Positions 7,043-12,241 of a stretch of DNA of 12,241 bases are shown here, one piece after another (position 1 is the first letter of the stretch; each line of letters starts with the position of its first letter). Position numbers and translations under genes: made by a program. The DNA is taken from positions 1-12,241 of the forward strand of contig URTH01000042.1 of NCBI GenBank assembly GCA_900550775.1, written 5' to 3'. The notes beneath the pieces were generated by a model. The model was not told where the DNA came from. It did no database searches and was given only the letters and a program-made list of their open reading frames with translations. This stretch comes from an uncultured Eubacteriales bacterium (GTDB taxonomy: Bacteria; Bacillota; Clostridia; Monoglobales; Monoglobaceae).

Positions 7043-9967
7043 CTATCTGACAATCAGCATCTCCTGTACAACATCGTTATAAACCTTTAAGAACAACCGC
7101 GCTTCATTGCCGGTTTCAAAGATTTCGATATCGGCAGCCGATACCACCTGAATGTCACTCTTGCTCCGGTTGGAGTCATACAGATATACCGTTGCATCCC
7201 CGGTTGCAAAGTTGTAAACTTTTCCGTTCACCGTCATGTTGACACTGCCGCTGAACTTCTTGGTGACACGTCCGTATACGGTTGTCAGATCGCCGGTTAC
7301 CTCGCTGACGAATTCCGTATCCTTGGCGCTGCTGTCAAACAGAAGGGTAATGCCGTCAATCTCGCCGCGGATATTGGTCCGATACTGAATGACGTCGCCC
7401 TTGGTGAGCACACCGCCGTCGTCCTTGCCCTTGCGCAGAATGGTCTTGTCGGAAGCAATCAGGTCAACTTCCTTTCCGCCCTGCCAGCCGTAAACGCGGT
7501 CGGTATCTTCATAGTTTTCGTTTTGCGTTGCGCTGACGTGATCCACGATCAGAACCGGAGATTCCGGTGCCGTGATACCGGTCGAGTTGGTGATGACAAT
7601 CACCTTTGCCTCATAGTTTTCCTGCAGGTCGTAGACAATGGCGTCATACGCGCTGTCGTTTGACAGGGTTGCCTTGGTACGAACCGAATACTTGTCGGTA
7701 TCCGTGCCGGATTCCTTGGGGATATCAAAGATAATCGTGCTGTCGGTTACGCCGACGCTGCCAAGCTTTGCGGACGCCGATTTATAAACCATGTCGCTTC
7801 TGCTGATGTTTTTGGTAAACTCGTTGATGTTCGGTGCGCCCGATGCCGTGTTGTCAACGGCCAGTTCGATGGCGTTGATGTCGCCGCTGCTGTTGGTCTC
7901 GTACATAATCAGCTGCGGTACCACCGTACCCTCGCCGTTTAAGGTGTTTACCACCGTCTTCGGCTCCTGTCCGTATTTATCGTTAAGACGCATCTTGGTG
8001 GTACTGTTGATGACCTTGGTCTCACCGCCGGCCGTAAACAGTTTAAACTGTGCCGTCGTGTCAAACCCGTCGTTCATGGTTGCACCAACCAGATATGCGT
8101 ACTTCTTGGCTGCGTTTTGATCGTTGTCTGCAACCGCGTTCTTGTCGACGGCCGCAATCTTATCCTCAATGTCAAAATAGAAGGTTCCCTTGTCGCGGAG
8201 TGCGATTTCGTTCGGGTAGCTGTCGGCCTTTTTATAAAGCTCGCTGCCGCTGCCGATCCGATAGCCCTCCTCTGTGGACTCGGTAATCATACCGTTTCTG
8301 GAGGCGTCCGAAACATAACCCTTGATCAGCTCCTTATCGTCACTGATGGTATAAGAAATCACGTTCCATTCCTTCAGATCGCCGACGTCGATTTCGGCAC
8401 CGTCCTTAATCAGGCTGAACAAAACAGTATCCTGGTTCTTGTCAAAGACGAGCGAGCCGTTCAGATATTTGTCGGTCACTCTGCCGGTTACGGTAGACAC
8501 GGTATCGACAACCAGATTGCTGATATGATTTGCAAAGATGATTTCATAAGAGCCGTTGGTGTCCGCATCCAGCAGAATGACATTACCTGCCGACGGCTTT
8601 AATTCTTCCTCGGTTACGCCGGTCTTGTATTTTCCGTTATAGATATAGATGGCATCCTTTGCGATGGTTGCCGTCTTGGTGCGGGTGTCGTTCTGCGCGC
8701 CCCAGTATTCAAAGGTGCGGCTTCCGTCGTCCGCCGTGCCTACGGCAACAATGTCGTCTGCATGAACCGTGACGGACTTGTTCTTATTCTGCTGTACCCG
8801 CACATCAATCAGTGTTTTATCATCAGTCTTTTTGTCAATCCGGGCATAATACAGTACATTGTAGCCAAGCAGCTGCTTTGCCTGCGTGTCACCCTCGCGG
8901 TATTGCTTTTCGCCAATCATAACCTTGTCTTTGTCGGTGGTGCCGGTTCCGTTCAGTGCGGTCTCGGCCGTGCCGGTGATCTGGCCATAACCCTTTTCAA
9001 CGTTTAAGCGGTCGTAAAGCAGAGTCTTGTCAACCACCTCATAGGTTGCGTTGGTGCCGTAACCGACCTGTTCCATCAGATTGACGGTCAGGGCGTTAAA
9101 GACCAGCTGCGCAATGTCGCCGCGCGTTGCCGGCTCGGTTGCCGTTCCGCTGATGCCGCGCAGCAGCTGATTGCTGGACGCCGTGTACATATAACCGGTC
9201 GGATAGCCGCCGCGCTCCTCTGCCGCCGGCTCATAACCTAAGGCGCGTACAATGATGGTGACTGCCTCCTGCAGCAGGACGTTGTCGTCCGGGCGGTAGG
9301 TGCCGACATCATCGCCGATGACCATACCCTGCTGGTCGGCCACGTTAATGGCGCCGGTTGCCCAGTGATCACTCGGTACATCCGGGAATTTTGTGGCGCC
9401 GGCGGAACTTTTTGCAATGTCTTCCAGTCCAACAGAGTAGACCGCAACCTTAGCCATCTCACTGCGGATAATCGGATCCGCCGGACGAAACGCGCCGCTT
9501 TCGGCATCACCGACCATGATGCCGAGTGCGCCGAGCAGCTCGGCCGCCTCCTCGTACTCGGTTCCGGCAATATCCGGCGCCAGGGTGATACGGCTGGTGC
9601 TGTAACGCGAGAGCGCCGGTTCCTCCGACACGGGCTGCGCCGCCATACCGTTATACTTCGAACTGTTTTCAATTAAATTGGTTCGTATTCCGTTTGCGAT
9701 ATCTAAGGTGCCGTCCGTGTTGGTGCCGTCAAAGGTGCGGATATCCGCCGTTTTGCCGGTGCTTTGGTTTTGCGGTACGGTGCTCCTTGCCGCTTCGCCG
9801 TAGCTTCCCTGCGGATACGGATTGCCCTCGCCGTCGCCGGAGACAGACTGACTGTCCTCTGTATAAACAGAGGCTTCGTCGATGGCCTCGTCGGCAAAGA
9901 CCGCGGTTACGCTGATTCCGCTGATGATACAAACGGTAAGCAGCATAGAGATCCATTTTTTACACAT
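7043..9967 (-). CDS. Secreted S-layer-homology (SLH) domain protein, 974 aa
   Basis: This is a cell-surface protein likely bound non-covalently to wall polysaccharide. The signal peptide is MCKKWISMLLTVCIISGISV..., with probable cleavage after AVFA (residue 25). A Ser/Gly/Asn-rich linker covers 26-128. SLH modules follow at about 132-180 (GIMVGD, FRPADPIIRSEMAK), 193-245 (FPDVPSDHWATGAINVADQ, TYRPDDNVLLQEA) and a degenerate one at 252-298 (ATRGDIAQLVFNAL). The remaining 670 residues are a beta-rich array of unrecognised modules. They show recurring elements such as VTGRVTDKYLNGSL (493), VYGRVTKKFSGSVN (897) and GDVIQYRTNIRGEIDGI (857). Start ATG 9967 is preferred over an ATG at 10069 because AGGAGG is 7 bases upstream and the signal peptide begins there. 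Its divergent neighbour has the same architecture. It could be the S-layer structural protein or an associated surface protein; no enzymatic motif was seen. Confidence 0.92.
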   Translation of the reverse strand: MCKKWISMLLTVCIISGISVTAVFADEAIDEASVYTEDSQSVSGDGEGNPYPQGSYGEAARSTVPQNQSTGKTADIRTFDGTNTDGTLDIANGIRTNLIENSSKYNGMAAQPVSEEPALSRYSTSRITLAPDIAGTEYEEAAELLGALGIMVGDAESGAFRPADPIIRSEMAKVAVYSVGLEDIAKSSAGATKFPDVPSDHWATGAINVADQQGMVIGDDVGTYRPDDNVLLQEAVTIIVRALGYEPAAEERGGYPTGYMYTASSNQLLRGISGTATEPATRGDIAQLVFNALTVNLMEQVGYGTNATYEVVDKTLLYDRLNVEKGYGQITGTAETALNGTGTTDKDKVMIGEKQYREGDTQAKQLLGYNVLYYARIDKKTDDKTLIDVRVQQNKNKSVTVHADDIVAVGTADDGSRTFEYWGAQNDTRTKTATIAKDAIYIYNGKYKTGVTEEELKPSAGNVILLDADTNGSYEIIFANHISNLVVDTVSTVTGRVTDKYLNGSLVFDKNQDTVLFSLIKDGAEIDVGDLKEWNVISYTISDDKELIKGYVSDASRNGMITESTEEGYRIGSGSELYKKADSYPNEIALRDKGTFYFDIEDKIAAVDKNAVADNDQNAAKKYAYLVGATMNDGFDTTAQFKLFTAGGETKVINSTTKMRLNDKYGQEPKTVVNTLNGEGTVVPQLIMYETNSSGDINAIELAVDNTASGAPNINEFTKNISRSDMVYKSASAKLGSVGVTDSTIIFDIPKESGTDTDKYSVRTKATLSNDSAYDAIVYDLQENYEAKVIVITNSTGITAPESPVLIVDHVSATQNENYEDTDRVYGWQGGKEVDLIASDKTILRKGKDDGGVLTKGDVIQYRTNIRGEIDGITLLFDSSAKDTEFVSEVTGDLTTVYGRVTKKFSGSVNMTVNGKVYNFATGDATVYLYDSNRSKSDIQVVSAADIEIFETGNEARLFLKVYNDVVQEMLIVR

Positions 9968-9974
9968 ATTTTTT

Positions 9975-9980
9975 CCTCCT
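9975..9980 (-). promoter_or_regulatory. Ribosome binding site deciding the SLH start
   Basis: AGGAGG on the minus strand, 7 bases before ATG 9967. It excludes the 34-residue N-terminal extension that would begin at 10069, which would put a polar stretch before the signal peptide. Confidence 0.85.
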
Positions 9981-10215
9981 CTACCAGATGAATTTTGATG
10001 CTTTTGCATTGTAGATTTTTGTATTTTTACGCATTTATTTTGTGCAGAGGAAGAAAAATTACACCGCAAACATTATGGCAGGAGTGGTAAAAAAAGTTTA
10101 CAAATTTTTTATGATTATTTTGGGACAACCCCTTGAATTATAAAAGTAGATATGGTATATTAAATTTGAATAAGTAGAATATGATGTGGTTTTTATAATA
10201 AATATGATAGAATAC
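9981..10215. other. AT-rich intergenic region between the divergent SLH genes
   Basis: The 263 bases between the two start codons hold both ribosome binding sites, a good promoter for the right-hand gene (10133-10161) and an AT-rich leader. I saw no convincing -35/-10 pair for the left-hand gene; a CATAAT (minus strand, near 10070) lacks a matching -35 at normal spacing. No small open frame with a ribosome binding site, no T-tailed hairpin and no recognisable riboswitch was found. Confidence 0.6.
10133..10161 (+). promoter_or_regulatory. Promoter of the right-hand SLH gene
   Basis: TTGAAT (10133-10138), a 17-base spacer and TATATT (10156-10161) match the vegetative consensus at 5 of 6 positions in each hexamer. 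Transcription would start near 10168, leaving a leader of about 60 bases. Confidence 0.72.
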
Positions 10216-10230
10216 AGGAGGAATGTAATT

Positions 10231-12096
10231 ATGAAAAAACGCAGACTTTTATCTTGCGCGCTAAGTCTCAGCGTTGCGCTGGCGTCCGTGACCTCTGTGG
10301 TATCGGCGCTCAGCTTTAATGATGTCGAAAACGACACCACGGTTTCCTGGGCCCGTGCCTCAATTGAAAAAATGACCGAGGCCGGTTATATCAAGGGCTA
10401 TGAGGACGGCACCTTTAAGCCTTACCGTTCGATCTCGAAGATGGAATGCCTGCTTTTGATGTCCCGTATGCTCGGCGTGGAAGAGGATAGCTGCGCCGAT
10501 ATCGTCAGCGCGGCAAAGACCGCCTATGACAGCACGGTCAGCAAGTATAACACGTCTTATAAGACGGAGCTTTGCTACTTAATGTATCTGGGCGTTTTAA
10601 ACGAGAATGATCTGGTCGCTTATGCCTCCTCCGCAAACGCCAATACGGAGCTGCTCCGGCACCAGGCTGCGGTTTTGATGGCAAAGATGCTGGGTGAGAA
10701 CACCAACGCCTCCGCCTACAATGCGACAACGCCCACTTATGCGGACAATGCGGCGATTCCTACCGCCTCAAGACCGTATGTGGAGTATGTGACGGCGCAA
10801 AAGCTGATGAACGGTATGGACGCAAACGCAGAGGGCAAGCCGCAGTTTTCGCCGGTGACCTCCCTGACCCGCGCGCAGATGGCAACCCTGCTCTCGCGGA
10901 TGATTGACCGGGTCAACAAGTACGTGTATACCGGCACGGTTGAGAGCGTGGATTTGGACAACAACGTCATCAGTGTAACCCAAAAGAATGACACGCGTGA
11001 GCGTGACCTCGGCGCGGACGCCATTGCCAGAGTGGACGGTGATCCGATCCTGCTGAAAAATCTTACCAAGGGCAGCGAGGCAACGTTTGTTGAACTCGGC
11101 GGACATGTACAGCTGATCCATGTCACCAAGGCCGGCAGCGGTGAGAACACGCCCGATACTCCGACCACCGACGGTACGGTTGTTTATGCCAAGGTGACGC
11201 AGCTTGCCGAGTCGTCCTCCGGAAAGCGGATTACCCTTGCCGATACAGAGGATTCGGAAAATACCGCGACCTATACGGTAGCGACAGACTGCGCATTTTT
11301 GATCAAAGGCTCCAAGGCCGGCTATGCCGATATCAAAAAGAATGACCTGGTTAAGGTGGTTGTAAAGAACGGCAAGCTCAGCTCGGTAGAAGTCGTGGAA
11401 AAGACTCTGACCGTGGAGGGAACGCTGACAGAGCTTGAGTTTGATGAAGAAAATCACGTTTATCTCACAGTCGACAGCACCGCTGACGGTGAACAGAAGT
11501 ATGTGGTATCTTCACTTGGCGCAAAGCTGAAGCGTGACGGTGAAACCGCAGAATACCGCGAGTTGGCGGCCGGTGACAAAGTAACCATGACGCTGACCTC
11601 CGGCAAGATTACCGATATCAGCGCAACAAGCTCTTCGGTAAAATTCAGCGGCGTTTTAAGTGAGATTATCATCGCGACAAAGCCGTCTGTTACCATTATG
11701 ATTGACGGAAAAGAACAAAATTATAAGCTGCGCAGCGATGCAAAAATTAAAATCAAAGGCGCAGACGCAACCATCTACGATTTGCGGCCGAACATTACGG
11801 TGACCGGTACACTGGACGGCTCCGAGGTTAAGACGCTTTCCGCGTCCGCGGTTGTCACCAATGAAAAGGGTGAGTTCAGCGGCACGGTAACCGGCGTGAA
11901 TACGACCTACAAGGTGATTACCGTAACGGACGAGTCCGGCAATACGCAAAGCGTATATTACAGCAGCAAGACCACGTTCTTAAAGACGTCCGGATCTACG
12001 GCAACCTCCCGCGATATCGAAAAGGGCGCAAACCTTTCGATCACCGGCGCGGAGAACAACGGCGTATTTGAAGCCACCATTATTATCATTAAATAG
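10231..12096 (+). CDS. Secreted SLH-domain protein with five tandem beta-rich modules, 621 aa
   Basis: This is a second wall-anchored surface protein. The signal peptide MKKRRLLSCALSLSVALAS is probably cut after VVSA (residue 26). SLH1 spans about 27-82 (FNDVENDTTVSWARASIEKM, GYEDGTFKPYRSISKMEC). A divergent SLH2 spans about 100-155, and SLH3 about 169-226 (YADNAAIP, FSPVTSLTRAQMATLLSRM). The rest (233-620) is five successive modules of about 70 residues. Each opens with a G-x-V/L turn (TGTVESV, YAKVTQL, VEGTLTEL, FSGVLSEI, FSGTVTGV) and runs through beta-strands to a G-x-V/I-x-x-I hairpin. Start ATG 10231 has AGGAGG 9 bases upstream; frames opening at 10186 lack one. No catalytic motif was seen. 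The role is probably structural or adhesive. It is transcribed divergently from the larger SLH gene. Confidence 0.92.
   Translation: MKKRRLLSCALSLSVALASVTSVVSALSFNDVENDTTVSWARASIEKMTEAGYIKGYEDGTFKPYRSISKMECLLLMSRMLGVEEDSCADIVSAAKTAYDSTVSKYNTSYKTELCYLMYLGVLNENDLVAYASSANANTELLRHQAAVLMAKMLGENTNASAYNATTPTYADNAAIPTASRPYVEYVTAQKLMNGMDANAEGKPQFSPVTSLTRAQMATLLSRMIDRVNKYVYTGTVESVDLDNNVISVTQKNDTRERDLGADAIARVDGDPILLKNLTKGSEATFVELGGHVQLIHVTKAGSGENTPDTPTTDGTVVYAKVTQLAESSSGKRITLADTEDSENTATYTVATDCAFLIKGSKAGYADIKKNDLVKVVVKNGKLSSVEVVEKTLTVEGTLTELEFDEENHVYLTVDSTADGEQKYVVSSLGAKLKRDGETAEYRELAAGDKVTMTLTSGKITDISATSSSVKFSGVLSEIIIATKPSVTIMIDGKEQNYKLRSDAKIKIKGADATIYDLRPNITVTGTLDGSEVKTLSASAVVTNEKGEFSGTVTGVNTTYKVITVTDESGNTQSVYYSSKTTFLKTSGSTATSRDIEKGANLSITGAENNGVFEATIIIIK
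10927..12093 (+). repeat. Five tandem ~70-residue protein modules
   Basis: Approximate module limits by residue are 233-299, 317-388, 394-465, 470-541 and 548-620, i.e. bases 10927-11127, 11179-11394, 11410-11625, 11638-11853 and 11872-12090. They share the order: short strand with Gly, charged turn, long strand, hydrophobic strand ending in K/D-G, an (L/I)xxGDxVxV-like strand, then a terminal hairpin. Sequence identity between modules is low, so they are old duplications. The limits were set by eye. Confidence 0.6.
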
Positions 12097-12105
12097 TAAA
12101 CGAAA

Positions 12106-12140
12106 TTTAAAAAGGTTGCGCGGCTAGTTGCGCAGCCTTT
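12106..12140. terminator. Bidirectional terminator hairpin
   Basis: Stem AAAGGTTGCGC (12111-12121) pairs with GCGCAGCCTTT (12130-12140) with one G-U pair and an 8-base loop. On the minus strand the stem is followed by TTTTTAAATTT. On the plus strand it follows the SLH stop by 14 bases. It fits a terminator shared by convergent genes. Confidence 0.75.
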
Positions 12141-12156
12141 GAGCGTGTCGATAAAC

Positions 12157-12241
12157 CTATTTTGAGAAAAATTTCATTTTGATCTGATCGCCGTCCCCTG
12201 TTCCGCCATTGCCGTCTCGGCTCTCGCCTCGGTCAGCGATG
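12157..12241 (-). CDS. C-terminal fragment of an unrecognised protein (runs off right edge)
   Basis: A minus-strand frame is open from the window edge to TAG 12159-12157, giving 27 residues: a Gly/Asp/Arg-rich stretch (IADRGESRDGNGGTGDGD) followed by QIKMKFFSK. The stop lies 17 bases from a hairpin whose T-run is on the minus strand, which supports a gene ending here. A second frame on this strand is also open over most of the segment, so the call is tentative. The family cannot be judged from so short a piece. Confidence 0.4.
   Translation of the reverse strand, partial: IADRGESRDGNGGTGDGDQIKMKFFSK

Noticed and set aside
9968..10069. N-terminal extension of the 974-residue SLH protein
   Set aside because: It would put 34 polar residues before a clear signal peptide, and the AGGAGG site points to ATG 9967.
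10120..10145. Hairpin GGG-ACAA-CCC upstream of the right-hand SLH promoter
   Set aside because: Only three sure pairs; the flanks do not extend the stem, and it overlaps the -35 region.
10768..11457. Minus-strand open frame of 229 codons
   Set aside because: Antisense to the SLH protein, with no ribosome binding site or plausible domain.
1..12241. CRISPR array, tRNA, rRNA, transposase or known riboswitch
   Set aside because: Reading both strands showed no regularly spaced repeats, cloverleaf, rRNA segment or transposase motif, and none of the leaders is long or structured enough for a recognisable riboswitch.

Overview
The window comes from a Gram-positive Clostridia-like bacterium (inference). 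Evidence: a PolC-type DNA polymerase III, which is a Firmicutes-type replicase; the MEP-pathway enzyme IspG directly upstream of it; two secreted S-layer-homology (SLH) proteins; strong AGGAGG ribosome binding sites; and SigA-type promoters. The chromosomal part is moderately GC-rich. The left end (about 1-583) is clearly more AT-rich. No tRNA, rRNA, CRISPR array or recognisable transposase was seen.

Layout. 1-237 (-): 5' part of an unrecognised gene, preceded by a perfect 8-bp inverted repeat. 305-331 (-): intrinsic terminator. 371-4441 (-): polC. 4443-5483 (-): ispG, one base from polC, driven by a promoter with full consensus -35 and -10 hexamers. 5622-6305 (-): MgtC/SapB-family membrane protein with its own promoter and terminator. 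6439-6996 (+): zinc amidase of the Amidase_3 family without a signal peptide, divergent from mgtC. 7043-9967 (-) and 10231-12096 (+): two divergently transcribed SLH surface proteins separated by 263 bp. 12157-12241 (-): probable C-terminus of another gene, running off the right edge.

How the genes relate. ispG and polC form a translationally coupled two-gene unit. The amidase and the SLH proteins all concern the cell envelope: one cuts the peptide side chain from peptidoglycan, the others are anchored to the wall and built from tandem beta-rich modules. MgtC is a stand-alone inner-membrane protein.

The most unusual observation is polC. Its first roughly 1292 residues are canonical: OB fold, PHP, DEDDh exonuclease, zinc knuckle and catalytic aspartates. 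The usual C-terminus (helix-hairpin-helix duplex-binding region and terminal clamp-binding QxxLF motif) is absent. In its place are about 64 unrelated, lysine-rich residues encoded by AT-rich DNA. The change coincides with a sharp GC drop and with a 13-bp palindromic repeat that recurs about 376 bp away. It could be a mobile-element scar, a remodelled polymerase or an assembly chimera.
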